This document shows positions 19,346-29,025 of a stretch of 64,000 bases of DNA, piece by piece. The notes under the pieces were generated by a model, which was not told the origin of the DNA, did no database searches, and saw nothing but the letters and a program-made list of their open reading frames with translations. The position numbers were made by a program, and so were the translations under genes. Numbering within the stretch: position 1 is the stretch's first letter; every line of letters begins with the position of its first letter. The stretch spans positions 40,291-104,290 of the forward strand of contig CALWHT010000058.1 of the NCBI GenBank assembly GCA_944380515.1, written 5' to 3'. This DNA is from an uncultured Roseburia sp. Its GTDB lineage: Bacteria; Bacillota; Clostridia; Lachnospirales; Lachnospiraceae.

Positions 19346-22300
19346 ATGAAAAGATTAGCGGTATTTGCATTGTGTGCAATGCTCGTCGGTACGTCCGGGA
19401 CGCCAGGTGTATATGCGGCCGGGCAGGCAGAGCAGCCTGCAGCGGAAGCAGAGCTTGCGACGGAAACGGAACTTACGGAGGAAACAGAAGGGACAGAGCA
19501 GGCAGCGGAGGACGTGACGGGAACGGAGGAGCCGGAGAGCACAGAAGCTGTGGAGGAAACAGAAGAAGTAGAGTCAGAAACGGAACTTCCGACGGAAACA
19601 GAAAAAGTGGAGTCAGAAACAGAGCTTCCGGCGGAAACAGAACTTACGGAGGAAACGGAAGGGACAGAGCAGGCAACGGAGAATAAACTGAAAAAAGACA
19701 CGAAAGTAAAAGGGGCAGGCCTGCAGGCCAAAACGGTTACTGCTGTCAGCGGGTGTACGGCGGCGGAACTGCAGGAGCTGCTGGACGAGAATAAGGATGG
19801 TGAATATCAATTGACAGTCATCATTCCGGCAGGAACCTACAATCTTACGAAATCATTGTATGTCTATGCGAATACGACGATTCAGGCGGACGCAAATGCA
19901 AAGCTGGTGAAACAATCAGGTTATGGGGCAATGATAGAGGCCAAGCTGGTAGCGGACGACGGTGGGTACGACGGCAACCATGATATTACCATCGACGGCG
20001 GTATCTGGGACAGTACGCCAACCATGAACCAGGAGACAGGAACGGAGACATTCCGTTTTATACACTGCAATAATATCACAGTAAAAAATGCCACGCTCTG
20101 CAATGTGCCGGAGGGAAGCCATCTGATTGTTTTTGCGGGCGTGCAGAATGCCACGGTTACAAATTGTACTTTCTATGGCTACAATAACTGGAAAAATGCA
20201 GAAGATCCCAAAGAAGCGATACAGCTTGATGTGGTGCACAGTGAAGTTCAGGTGCCGACGCAGCAGGATGTGAAATGGGATGACTTGCCGTGTGACAATA
20301 TCACAATTTCCGGCTGTAACTTTTATGAGTTTTCGCGCGGGATCGGAAGCCATACGGCAGTGGCGGGGCGTCTTCATTCCAATGTGACGATTACGGGAAA
20401 TACATTTCGGGATCTCTCAGAGTCTGCGGTCAGACTTTACAATTATAAGGATTCTGTTGTGAGTGGCAATACGATTCAGAATGTGGTAGAGGGAATTCTG
20501 GTTTACAATTATATCGCGGGGGCGGATGAAAACTCCTATTTTACTCCGCTGGATGGAAATATCGGGACATTGCCCACGGATTACAATGTTCAGATCAGGA
20601 ATAATGTGGTGCAGAACATCAGTGATGCAAGCGGCGTATGGGGGGACGGAATCCGTGTGATTGGCGGGCCGGACCGGCCGTTGTACGGTGTGGACATTAC
20701 CGGAAATTCCATAAGCAGCACGAGCCGTTACGGTATTTTTGCGACCACGGCGCCGGATTTAACTGTCAACGGGAACAATCAGATCACGGGAACCGCTTCA
20801 GACGCCATTCTGTTGACGGAGGGCACGGACAATGCGCAGATTTCCGGAAATAACATATCAGCCGGTGAGGCGGGAATTGCCGCCAACAATTCGGATGGTT
20901 TATCCGCGTGGGGCAACACCATAACTGCAAATGAACATGGAATTTCCCTGCTTGATTCGGAAAATGTGGCAATCGGACAGGCTTCGGCGGGCAATACGAT
21001 TACGGCAGGTGAGAATGGCATAGCCCTGTCACGCCAGGGGAACGGTTCGGGCTGCACGGCCGGGAGTGTATTATATAACAATATCCAGTCTGCCGGAGAG
21101 AACGGTATCTTTGTGTATAAATCAGCGAAGGTAACTGTAGAGGGAAATACAATCGCAGCGGCAGGTGAAAACGGCATATTGGCAAGCACCGACTGTACGG
21201 AGGTGAAGATTGCGTCTAATCAGGTGAATACCGCAAAGAAGAATGGAATTTCTGTGACGAGCCAAAGCAAGTATGCGGAAGTCACCGGAAACACGGTTTT
21301 GGGCTATGGAACGGGAAATGTCAGTGGGAACCGTTATGGGATTATGATTTTAAAATCCGGAGGCAGTTCGTCCGTAAATACAAAAGTGCAGGGTAACAGT
21401 GTGACGGGAACAGGCAAAAAGACGGGACGCAACGGAATACATATCAATGGCTCCGCGTACACAACTGTATCGGGAAATACAGTGAATAAAGCAGACGGTG
21501 CGGGAATTTATGTGTATCAGTCCAAGAACTGTAAGGTCGGAGTCGGAAGCAAAGATTATAATACCATTCAGTCACCGAAAGAGGCCGGAATTCATGTGAC
21601 GGCAACCTGTGATGGAACCACGGTGAATTACAATAAGATTTCCAGTGCAAAGGGAGACGGAATCGCTGTATATAAATCCAAAAAAGTTACCGTAAACAGG
21701 AATAGCGTGTCGGCAAGTAAAAACGGAATTTATGTGACAACCAGCAGTACTTCTTCCAAGATTACAAATAATACCGTAAATTCCGCGGGAAAGAATGGAA
21801 TCCAGTTGTCCGGAAAAAGTAAAGCTTCCACGATAAGCGGAAATACGATTAAGAAATATTCCACTGCGATATCGAATGGATCCGGAATCTATGTATACCA
21901 GGCGGGCGGGAACAGTGCCAAAGCAACGACAAAGGTTTCCAAAAACAAAATTACGGGCACAGGAAAGAGCAAAAAGAAACATGGCATCAGGGTGAGCACT
22001 GCGGCGTACACAAAGGTTGAGTCAAATACGGTTAACACCCCTGCCGGTGCAGGAATTTATGTGTATAAGTCAAAGAATTGCACAATTAACAAAAATAAGA
22101 TTACAAAAGCAAAGGCGCAGGGAATTTATGTGACGACTGCATGCGATAAGGTCAAAATCACATCGAATACCGTCAGCAAAGCTGCAAGCTCGGGCATTGC
22201 CACTTATAAAGCTCCCAAAGCTACGATTTCCTCCAATAAGGTAACGGCATTAAAAAAGCAAAAGGGAATTTGGGTGAGTACCTCCAACAGTACGCAGATA

Positions 22301-22393
22301 AAGTCCAATACGGTGACAGGTGCCACGAAAAAGAACGCAGTTTTGGTTACGAGTTCGAAAAGCTGTAAAACGCTTAAGAATAAAATAAAGTAA
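19346..22393 (+). CDS. Secreted right-handed parallel beta-helix surface protein
   Basis: This 1015-residue protein starts with a signal peptide (MKRLAVFALCAMLVGTSG, likely cut after YAA). A Glu/Thr-rich stretch follows (about 30-115), much like that of the amidase upstream. From about residue 125 to the end it is made of short repeats of the type ITGNTFRDLSESAVRLY and GIYVYQSKNCKV, characteristic of NosD/pectate-lyase-like beta helices. The early turns are degenerate and acidic, and the last 300 residues become very Lys/Ser/Thr-rich and regular. No sortase motif or wall-binding repeat is recognised. Such folds bind or cut polysaccharide, but no catalytic residues can be assigned. Its place between glycan enzymes suggests a role on the exported polymer. 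AGGAGGGAG gives a strong ribosome site. Confidence 0.75.
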   Translation: MKRLAVFALCAMLVGTSGTPGVYAAGQAEQPAAEAELATETELTEETEGTEQAAEDVTGTEEPESTEAVEETEEVESETELPTETEKVESETELPAETELTEETEGTEQATENKLKKDTKVKGAGLQAKTVTAVSGCTAAELQELLDENKDGEYQLTVIIPAGTYNLTKSLYVYANTTIQADANAKLVKQSGYGAMIEAKLVADDGGYDGNHDITIDGGIWDSTPTMNQETGTETFRFIHCNNITVKNATLCNVPEGSHLIVFAGVQNATVTNCTFYGYNNWKNAEDPKEAIQLDVVHSEVQVPTQQDVKWDDLPCDNITISGCNFYEFSRGIGSHTAVAGRLHSNVTITGNTFRDLSESAVRLYNYKDSVVSGNTIQNVVEGILVYNYIAGADENSYFTPLDGNIGTLPTDYNVQIRNNVVQNISDASGVWGDGIRVIGGPDRPLYGVDITGNSISSTSRYGIFATTAPDLTVNGNNQITGTASDAILLTEGTDNAQISGNNISAGEAGIAANNSDGLSAWGNTITANEHGISLLDSENVAIGQASAGNTITAGENGIALSRQGNGSGCTAGSVLYNNIQSAGENGIFVYKSAKVTVEGNTIAAAGENGILASTDCTEVKIASNQVNTAKKNGISVTSQSKYAEVTGNTVLGYGTGNVSGNRYGIMILKSGGSSSVNTKVQGNSVTGTGKKTGRNGIHINGSAYTTVSGNTVNKADGAGIYVYQSKNCKVGVGSKDYNTIQSPKEAGIHVTATCDGTTVNYNKISSAKGDGIAVYKSKKVTVNRNSVSASKNGIYVTTSSTSSKITNNTVNSAGKNGIQLSGKSKASTISGNTIKKYSTAISNGSGIYVYQAGGNSAKATTKVSKNKITGTGKSKKKHGIRVSTAAYTKVESNTVNTPAGAGIYVYKSKNCTINKNKITKAKAQGIYVTTACDKVKITSNTVSKAASSGIATYKAPKATISSNKVTALKKQKGIWVSTSNSTQIKSNTVTGATKKNAVLVTSSKSCKTLKNKIK
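19469..19510 (+). repeat. Direct repeat in Glu/Thr coding region, copy 1
   Basis: A 42-base unit beginning GAACTTACGGAGGAAAC recurs 171 bases downstream with only a few changes. It encodes ELTEETEG-type sequence. Confidence 0.7.
19640..19681 (+). repeat. Direct repeat in Glu/Thr coding region, copy 2
   Basis: This is the second copy of the 42-base unit described for 19469. It keeps the reading frame, so the length of the acidic linker could vary by recombination between the copies. Confidence 0.7.
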
Positions 22394-22409
22394 AAGGATA
22401 CGGTTCGAA

Positions 22410-24956
22410 ATGAAGTTTTTGCAGAAAAAGGCAGAAGACAGGAAACGTGAGCAAGACTTAGTGCGCAAAAAAACAATTGAGGTGCAGACCGCGTGTCAGA
22501 ATGACACGCGGCTGGCACAGCGCATAAAATATGCGGAATATCTGGAGAATTGTCCGATTGAAAAAAAACATATTTTGTATGAGGCGTATAGCGGCAGGAG
22601 CATCTCCTGCAGTCCTTACGCTATTTTTAAATATCTGCTTTCACACAGGCAGTTTAAAAATTATGTCCATATTTGGGTGCTTGGAGATTTTGAGGACAAC
22701 AGACAGATGATGCTTCAATATGCAGGATTTGAAAATGTCAAATTTGTCTGCAGGCAGTCTGATGAGTATCTCAGATATCTTGCGACGGCAGAGTATTTAA
22801 TTAATAATGCCACTTTCCCGGCATTTTTTGCAAAACGTAAGGGACAGATTTATGTGAACACCTGGCATGGAACACCTCTCAAAAAAATGGGATATGACAT
22901 ACCCGGTGGAAGAAAAGGGGCGGGAAATGTCATTCGGAATTTTCTGCTCGCGGATTATCTCATTTCGGGAAATTCCGTTTTGACGGATATGTATCGGAAA
23001 GCATATAAGCTGGATGGTATCTATGAGGGGGAGATTCTGGAGGAGGGAATGCCGAGGAGCGACAGCTATTTCCGGGCTGACAGGGCAGAGGTGATTCAAA
23101 AGCTCAGAGAATGCGGAGTAGATATTGATCCGGATAAAAAAATCATTTTGTATGCTCCGACCTGGAAAGGAGAAAATTTTGGCAAGCCCAATCTCGATTT
23201 GCGGGAGTGCTTTGAAGCGGTAGAGAGCATCCGGCGGCATGTGGATCTGGAGCAATACCAGATTCTCGTAAAACTCCATCAGATTATTTATAAATACGCG
23301 AAGCTGCAGGGCGGGGAGTTTATTCCGGCGACAATGGACACGAACGAACTGTTTGCGGCTGTGGATGTTTTGATTACGGATTATTCCAGCATTTTTTTCG
23401 ATTTTCTGGTCACGGGGAGACCGATTTTATTTTATCTTCCTGATTTGGAAAGCTACAGTGATTACCGGGGCGTATATTTTGATGTAAAGCAGCTTCCCGG
23501 GCCAATTGCAGCGAATCCGGAAGAATTGGGTGAGCTGGTGAAAGAACTTCCGGAAACCGCAAAATTGTGCAGCGAGAAATACCAGAGGATTAGGAAGCTT
23601 GTATGTGCGAAGGATGATGGCCGGGTTTGTGAGCGTATTGTCAACAGAATTTTTCAGAACAGGCCGTCCCGGGAAAGGATTAAGTGCGATAGATGTGATA
23701 AAATCAAGCTTTTATTTTATGGCGGTGTATTGGTTACCAATGGCATAGAGCATTCTTTTATGACGCTGCTGCAGCAGATTGATTATGAGAAATTTGATGT
23801 AACGGTTATCACCAGAAAAGGAAAGGAGCGTCTGGCGGAGGAAAGGATTGAGCATTTGCCGAAAGAGGTTCGTGTTTTGTATCACGATATTTCCGTGAGT
23901 GCGACAGCAGAAGAATATGCCCGCCACCAGCTTATCATGGAGCACGGGCTGGATGCGGGTGTCCGTGCACCGGCTGCTATGTATGAGAGGGAAGTCCGGC
24001 GCATGACAGGGCATGCAAAATTTGACTATGTGATTGAGTTCACAGGATACAGCACATATTTTTCTGTACTGTTTTCCTTTTTTCCGGGGGCAAAGAAACT
24101 GATTTGGATGCATAACAATCTGAAACGGGAAATAGAGCGCGGAAACCAGGGGGGCAGAGATGTGGGTGTAGCACTGCGGGTATGTTTTTCTGCGTATCCG
24201 TATATGGACCGGATAGTCGGATGCTCGAAATCCGTCATGGAAATTAATCGGAAAAATCTAGGTACGGAGAAAACGCAAAAAAAATTTGCATATGCAAGAA
24301 ATCTGGTCAGCTATGACAGGATTATTCACGAGCCTAAAGAGCCGTTTTACCGGAAATCTGACAGGGATGCATATTACATCAGGCAGCCTGCCGAGGGAAA
24401 TTCCATTTCCGTGGAGATAGAGGCATTGCGTATGCCGCGGCAGGATAAAGTAAACTTTGTGACGATAGGAAGGCTGTCGCCGGAGAAAAACCAGGAAAAT
24501 CTGATTTTGGCATTTGCAAAGCTTTATCGTGAGAGGCCGGATATAAGGCTATATATTCTCGGCGAAGGTATGTTGAGGGAACAGCTTGAGGCAGTGGTGG
24601 AAAAAGAGGGGCTGGAGGGCATTGTCAATCTGGTTGGGATTCTGCAGGCACCGTTTCAATTCATGAAAAGCTGTCAGTGTTTTATTCTTCCCTCCAATTA
24701 CGAGGGCCAGCCGCTTGTGATTCAGGAAGCCCGTGTATTAAAATTGCCGATTATTGTGGCGGAATTTGATTCTGTAAAGGATGTCCTGACAGAGAACGGA
24801 CAGCTGTTGATTGGGCAGGACACAGACAGCATTTACGAAGGAATGAGAAATTTTCTGGACGGAAAGGTTCCGGCTTATGAATTTGATCCCAGGGCATATA
24901 ACCGGGAGGTATATCGGGAATTTGAAAAATTGTTTGATGTACGGGGAGTAAAATGA
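22410..24956 (+). CDS. Bifunctional TagF-like transferase fused to GT4 glycosyltransferase (third copy)
   Basis: This 848-residue protein has an N-terminal helical region, a TagF-like domain (about 55-415) with NTWHGTPLKKMGYDIPGG (His153) and ITDYSSIFFDFLVTGRPI (Asp324), and a GT4 domain (about 430-840) with FVTIGRLSPEKNQENL and SNYEGQPLVIQEA (Glu765 and Glu773). The GT4 half is clearly different from those at 12395 and 14800, with a longer linker of about 60 residues before the donor-binding half, so its sugar specificity probably differs. The start ATG lies 16 bases after the beta-helix gene with an AAGGAT ribosome site. It overlaps the next gene, a decayed relative, by ATGA. Confidence 0.82.
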   Translation: MKFLQKKAEDRKREQDLVRKKTIEVQTACQNDTRLAQRIKYAEYLENCPIEKKHILYEAYSGRSISCSPYAIFKYLLSHRQFKNYVHIWVLGDFEDNRQMMLQYAGFENVKFVCRQSDEYLRYLATAEYLINNATFPAFFAKRKGQIYVNTWHGTPLKKMGYDIPGGRKGAGNVIRNFLLADYLISGNSVLTDMYRKAYKLDGIYEGEILEEGMPRSDSYFRADRAEVIQKLRECGVDIDPDKKIILYAPTWKGENFGKPNLDLRECFEAVESIRRHVDLEQYQILVKLHQIIYKYAKLQGGEFIPATMDTNELFAAVDVLITDYSSIFFDFLVTGRPILFYLPDLESYSDYRGVYFDVKQLPGPIAANPEELGELVKELPETAKLCSEKYQRIRKLVCAKDDGRVCERIVNRIFQNRPSRERIKCDRCDKIKLLFYGGVLVTNGIEHSFMTLLQQIDYEKFDVTVITRKGKERLAEERIEHLPKEVRVLYHDISVSATAEEYARHQLIMEHGLDAGVRAPAAMYEREVRRMTGHAKFDYVIEFTGYSTYFSVLFSFFPGAKKLIWMHNNLKREIERGNQGGRDVGVALRVCFSAYPYMDRIVGCSKSVMEINRKNLGTEKTQKKFAYARNLVSYDRIIHEPKEPFYRKSDRDAYYIRQPAEGNSISVEIEALRMPRQDKVNFVTIGRLSPEKNQENLILAFAKLYRERPDIRLYILGEGMLREQLEAVVEKEGLEGIVNLVGILQAPFQFMKSCQCFILPSNYEGQPLVIQEARVLKLPIIVAEFDSVKDVLTENGQLLIGQDTDSIYEGMRNFLDGKVPAYEFDPRAYNREVYREFEKLFDVRGVK

Positions 24957-26710
24957 GCAATATAAAAAGCATATTTAGAGGAAATCTTGAAAATTATGAT
25001 ATCGAATACTGCAATTTTGTCAGACAGTTCAGGGAGCAGGGAGAAGACACCAATATCCGTTTTCGTTATGCGGAGGATCTGCAGAAGCCGATAAAAGAAA
25101 ATTGTTTTTTATTCTGGTGCAAGGGGGGAGCTTATACGGACGTTCCCAGGTATATTTTCGAATATCTGTACCGGACATACGGGCAAAAGCTGCAGTACCT
25201 TTGGGTGGTAAAAACAAAAAAGAAACGGCCTGTGGATTTGCCGGAGGATGTAATTGTGGTTGAAAAAAATTCCGAAGCCTATGCAGAAGCGCTTGCAACG
25301 GCAAAATATCTCGTTGGAAATGCAGCGGCACCGTTTTTTTTTATAAAGCGCAAAGAGCAGATTTACGCAAATTCGCTGCAGGGGGAAGAACGGCTTTTGT
25401 TTCCCGGCGATAAGTACGGGACAGACGCGAAATCACGCCTGATGAGCGAGATGCTGAAAACAGACATACTGTTTTCCGGCTCTCCTGCCATGGAAGAGGA
25501 ATTATATGGAAAGCAGTATCAGCTTACGGGCCTGTATCAGGGGAAAATAATAGGCTGCGGAGGCCTTTGGGCGGAAACTGCGGATGAGAAAGATTATGCT
25601 GCCGTGGAGGGCAGCATTGCGGAAGCTGCGGAACAAATTCTTGCGTACAGCAGGGAGAAGCATAATCAGAAAGATTCGACCGACAGGAAAAAAAGGCTGC
25701 TGGTCGTGACAAATTGGAACGTGAAACGTGAAGAGAGATACCTTACAAAAGCCATCATAGGCCGGATAGGCAGGGAACGCTATGACGTAACGGCAATGGC
25801 GAGGAAAACAAATGATGTATATTTAAATTATGAATTCGGACATCTTCCGGGAACAGTGAGAGGCTTATTGTACCGGGGACCCCTCACTCTGAAAAGAGAT
25901 GAGATGGTTCATTTGAAAATTGTCCGAAAATATCCGAGGCTGTATGTTGAAATTCCGGAAATCAGAGAATATATCGATATGCTTATGCGGCGGGAATGGG
26001 AGCGCGTTGCGGGTGAGGTATCCTTTGACTGCATTATTATGAGCGGAAGGATAACCTGGCAGGAATGCTTTTGGGTGAATGCGCAAAAAAACTGTAAAAA
26101 AATTTTGATAGCGGATCAGTTTTTTACAGATTTGAAAGAGGAAGCCCCCAGACTCTGGCAGCGGATGCTGATGGAATATGAGCATGTTTATGTACCGGCA
26201 TATTGTAAGGACTTGTGCGATTTCGGGGCAATTGATGCAGAAAAACTGAGCCGGCTGCCGGTAGTTTGGGCGGATAATGAAGAGGGCAGGGCGGAACAGG
26301 AGCATTTTTCCTTAGACGGCAGGGAATATTTTGTCGCGGATAGATGGACATCTGAGCGTGGAAGTGAAAAAATGCGTCTGATTCAGGTACCGCCCATTGG
26401 CTGCAGCATCATGAGTGCGGAAGTAGTTCTGGACGATATGCGGAGGGAATACATTAAGGAAAAAATATCCGCAGGAGGTTTTTTGTATTTTGTCGGAGAA
26501 AAGGCGCAGAGCTACAAGGAATTTGCAGGAGGCCGGGGAGAGGTATTGGATGACTTTGTTTTAAAGTATCTTCCTATGCTGCCTGCGGCAGTATTATTTT
26601 TTAACAAGGTGGAAGAATATGTCAGGGGGAGTGAGATACAAAATGATGTGATGGATGCAATTTGCAGTGTGTATCACATATCTGTAAAGAAGCTGCCTCA
26701 CGTCGAGTAA
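24953..26710 (+). CDS. Degenerate TagF-GT4 paralogue, predicted pseudoenzyme
   Basis: The 585-residue product follows the gene at 22410 in both its N-terminal and middle parts, but key elements are gone. Where functional relatives have NTWHGTPLK, this protein reads NSLQGEERL, so the catalytic His is Gln143. The second half of the TagF domain, including the TDYSS motif, is missing. The GT-B N-terminal half is recognisable (LLVVTNWNVKREERYL onward), but the GT4 donor-binding half with the paired glutamates is replaced by unrelated-looking sequence. The frame is nevertheless open over its whole length and translationally coupled to the gene upstream. A non-catalytic partner of the intact enzyme is one reading; early decay is the other. 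Confidence 0.6.
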   Translation: MSNIKSIFRGNLENYDIEYCNFVRQFREQGEDTNIRFRYAEDLQKPIKENCFLFWCKGGAYTDVPRYIFEYLYRTYGQKLQYLWVVKTKKKRPVDLPEDVIVVEKNSEAYAEALATAKYLVGNAAAPFFFIKRKEQIYANSLQGEERLLFPGDKYGTDAKSRLMSEMLKTDILFSGSPAMEEELYGKQYQLTGLYQGKIIGCGGLWAETADEKDYAAVEGSIAEAAEQILAYSREKHNQKDSTDRKKRLLVVTNWNVKREERYLTKAIIGRIGRERYDVTAMARKTNDVYLNYEFGHLPGTVRGLLYRGPLTLKRDEMVHLKIVRKYPRLYVEIPEIREYIDMLMRREWERVAGEVSFDCIIMSGRITWQECFWVNAQKNCKKILIADQFFTDLKEEAPRLWQRMLMEYEHVYVPAYCKDLCDFGAIDAEKLSRLPVVWADNEEGRAEQEHFSLDGREYFVADRWTSERGSEKMRLIQVPPIGCSIMSAEVVLDDMRREYIKEKISAGGFLYFVGEKAQSYKEFAGGRGEVLDDFVLKYLPMLPAAVLFFNKVEEYVRGSEIQNDVMDAICSVYHISVKKLPHVE

Positions 26711-26735
26711 TGGGAAAAGAAAGGGAGAAACATTC

Positions 26736-28949
26736 ATGCAAAAGGTGCGGGGATGGAAATGGAATATTGGAACAGCGACCGTAACTGTATCGATTGCAGA
26801 TGTAATGTTATGGGTTCTTTCTTATATCACAGGGATGCTCGGAAAATGTGGTTGGTCCGATGCTTTGCTGATTGTGGCATTGTGCCTGACGGACAATCTG
26901 CTTGTATGGCTGGTGAGGTACCGGCGGGATACGCGAAAGATTTACTGGGAAAAGTTAATCCAGACCGGAATCATAGCGGCTGCAGGCATGTTTCTTGCAA
27001 TAGCAGTCATCGTTTACCGCGGACGGGAATTTTCCTATGATGTAGTTTCCATACTGGTGATTGTCTCATCCGTTTTTGGGGTTGCGGTCTGCGGGTATGG
27101 ACTGTTTCGAAGCGGATACTCTTTGCAGCGGGGAATTGCAGGATGGCACAGGAAAAACAGAAATGCGCTTTTGATCTGCATCGTGTTTATTGTTCTGTCC
27201 GCTTCTGAGATTGTGAGCATTTCACAGTGGGATGCAACCTTTTATATGTCCGGGCTGGACAATTTTATCACACAGTTTGATTTGACTTTTAAGACGATAA
27301 CAAGCGCAGATATAGGGGGACATTTGTCTACCGGATATTCACTTACGGCCGGGATATGGCATATGTTGATTAATTGCGGCAATATCGGCGTTAAGCTGTG
27401 CAACATCTTTTTGGGCTGCATCGCGATTATCTGTTTTTACCGGCTGCTGAAAAGGTATGGGACGGGGGAAGCGGTCTGCACCACGGGGACGCTGATTTTT
27501 GCGGTATCGCCCATGTTTTTGGGAACCATAGGGGTCATTTCCGTAGATTATGCCCTGATGGTATTTTTTATCATATTTTTTTATTGTTACGAATATGGGC
27601 GGGAACGTTTGGCGCTGTTTAGTGCGGTATTATTTTTATTTACAAAAGAAACGTCGATTGTAATCTACTTTTTTTTCTGGTTGGGAATACTTCTTTGCAG
27701 ACTTTTTTCCGGGCGTGTGAAGGGGAGGAGCAGCTGGAGGAAAATGCTGCGATGCTTTACAATACAGGAATGGCTTCTGATTATTGTGCCAACCGCATTG
27801 TTTCTGATTAGCTTTATTGTAAGAGCGGCGGGCGGTATTGGCTGGCCGGGAGTGCTTGTGGCGGGGAAAGAAATATCCGCAACGGTAATATTGGCGGGCG
27901 TTGTTGGGGTGGCTGCTTTTTTGTGGATTTTCAAATGTTGGATTGCCCTGTATTACAGGAGCCGGCGAAAAAAAATTGTTGCGGCATTGCCTCTGCTTGT
28001 CATGGCGCTGCTGCTTATAATTGTACTGCTTTTTCCGCAGTCGGTAAGCCGGCTGGTGATTACGGATGCCACGATTTATAATCGTTTTGGATTAAGCGCA
28101 TCGCATGTGGCGGGCATTTTCAAACAGGCATACATTTTAAATTTTTCGTGGATACTGGTGCTTTTGGCAGGAATCGGTTTCGTACGCACGCTGCGTCATT
28201 GGAAAAGGATCAGATATGAGAAAAAGGAAATGCTCGTCGCCGTTCTTTTTGCCGATGCCGGAATTATTTTGTTCTCTCTGTTTTATGTGACTTATCAAAA
28301 TCCCCGTTATCTGCAGCTGCATTATCTTATCCTGGTTTTGCTGACGGCGGTTTTGTGGAGAGATATATGGCAGGGGCGGTATCGGCGTGTGGTTTTGCAG
28401 AGAGCAGTGGCGGGAGCTTTGACAGTACTGATATTTACGGAGAGCTTCTTTTATATCGATCCGTTGACCCGTCTCTCTTTTTACAGCCGGGATATCGGAT
28501 ATGGTGTCATATGCGGCGGCGATACGGACAAGCTTGGCGTTGTATCCTCCTGTTCCAGTGACAGGGTGGTAAGCAATCGTGTGTATAGCTATTATCTGAA
28601 AAATTTTGTGAAATTTTTAAAGGACATTGGCTATGATGGAAGTCAGACAATACTATTTCCGAAAATCAGTAATTGGGTGATAGCGGGCAGGCATGACATA
28701 AGCACTATGGATAAGGAATTAAAATGTATGGTTCCCTATGAGGGGACGATTGCTGATTCCGTCCATATGATAAAAAAGCCGAAGGATATTAAAAAATATA
28801 TTACTGGGTACAACTATGTATATTATGTGGATATCGGTATGTTTGACAAAGAGACGGATAAACAGATTGAGGAATTGTATGGAGACGGGGAAGTGAGTGT
28901 TTACACAACCGGCTCCTGGAGCATTACCGTATATCTGGTGGGACAGTAG
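26736..28949 (+). CDS. Polytopic membrane protein, GT-C-like (GT39/PMT-type inferred)
   Basis: This 737-residue protein has roughly a dozen membrane segments between residues 20 and 570 and a C-terminal soluble domain of about 150 residues. The first large loop has SISQWDATFYMSGLDNF, an acidic loop in the usual position of the GT-C catalytic aspartate. Later segments (GVISVDYALMVFFIIFF, then FTKETSIVIYFFFWLG) resemble the GT39/dolichyl-phosphate-mannose-type membrane transferases. It probably transfers a sugar from a polyprenyl-phosphate donor outside the membrane. The ribosome site is AAAGGGAGAAA. It is the last gene before an internal promoter. It resembles 386-2581 in overall design but not in obvious sequence. 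Confidence 0.55.
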   Translation: MQKVRGWKWNIGTATVTVSIADVMLWVLSYITGMLGKCGWSDALLIVALCLTDNLLVWLVRYRRDTRKIYWEKLIQTGIIAAAGMFLAIAVIVYRGREFSYDVVSILVIVSSVFGVAVCGYGLFRSGYSLQRGIAGWHRKNRNALLICIVFIVLSASEIVSISQWDATFYMSGLDNFITQFDLTFKTITSADIGGHLSTGYSLTAGIWHMLINCGNIGVKLCNIFLGCIAIICFYRLLKRYGTGEAVCTTGTLIFAVSPMFLGTIGVISVDYALMVFFIIFFYCYEYGRERLALFSAVLFLFTKETSIVIYFFFWLGILLCRLFSGRVKGRSSWRKMLRCFTIQEWLLIIVPTALFLISFIVRAAGGIGWPGVLVAGKEISATVILAGVVGVAAFLWIFKCWIALYYRSRRKKIVAALPLLVMALLLIIVLLFPQSVSRLVITDATIYNRFGLSASHVAGIFKQAYILNFSWILVLLAGIGFVRTLRHWKRIRYEKKEMLVAVLFADAGIILFSLFYVTYQNPRYLQLHYLILVLLTAVLWRDIWQGRYRRVVLQRAVAGALTVLIFTESFFYIDPLTRLSFYSRDIGYGVICGGDTDKLGVVSSCSSDRVVSNRVYSYYLKNFVKFLKDIGYDGSQTILFPKISNWVIAGRHDISTMDKELKCMVPYEGTIADSVHMIKKPKDIKKYITGYNYVYYVDIGMFDKETDKQIEELYGDGEVSVYTTGSWSITVYLVGQ

Positions 28950-28960
28950 GGGAATGGCGA

Positions 28961-28989
28961 TTTACTTTGAATTTTAAATATTGTATAAT
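28961..28989 (+). promoter_or_regulatory. Predicted promoter for the dideoxysugar cassette
   Basis: TTTACT and a consensus TATAAT are spaced by exactly 17 bases, ending 36 bases before the rfbF start codon. It is the best -10 match in the window and starts a functionally coherent cassette. Confidence 0.65.
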
Positions 28990-29025
28990 GTAGCTGTCAA
29001 CGGTGGGAAACGTATGGAGGAAAAT

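Noticed and set aside
19264-19731. Minus-strand Ser/Val-rich frame opposite the beta-helix gene
   Set aside because: Same artefact as at 4765: a shadow of the acidic Thr-rich linker.
20700-22390. Short repeated units that could suggest a CRISPR or minisatellite array
   Set aside because: They are in-frame, imperfect codons for beta-helix turns in one long reading frame. Units vary too much for CRISPR repeats.
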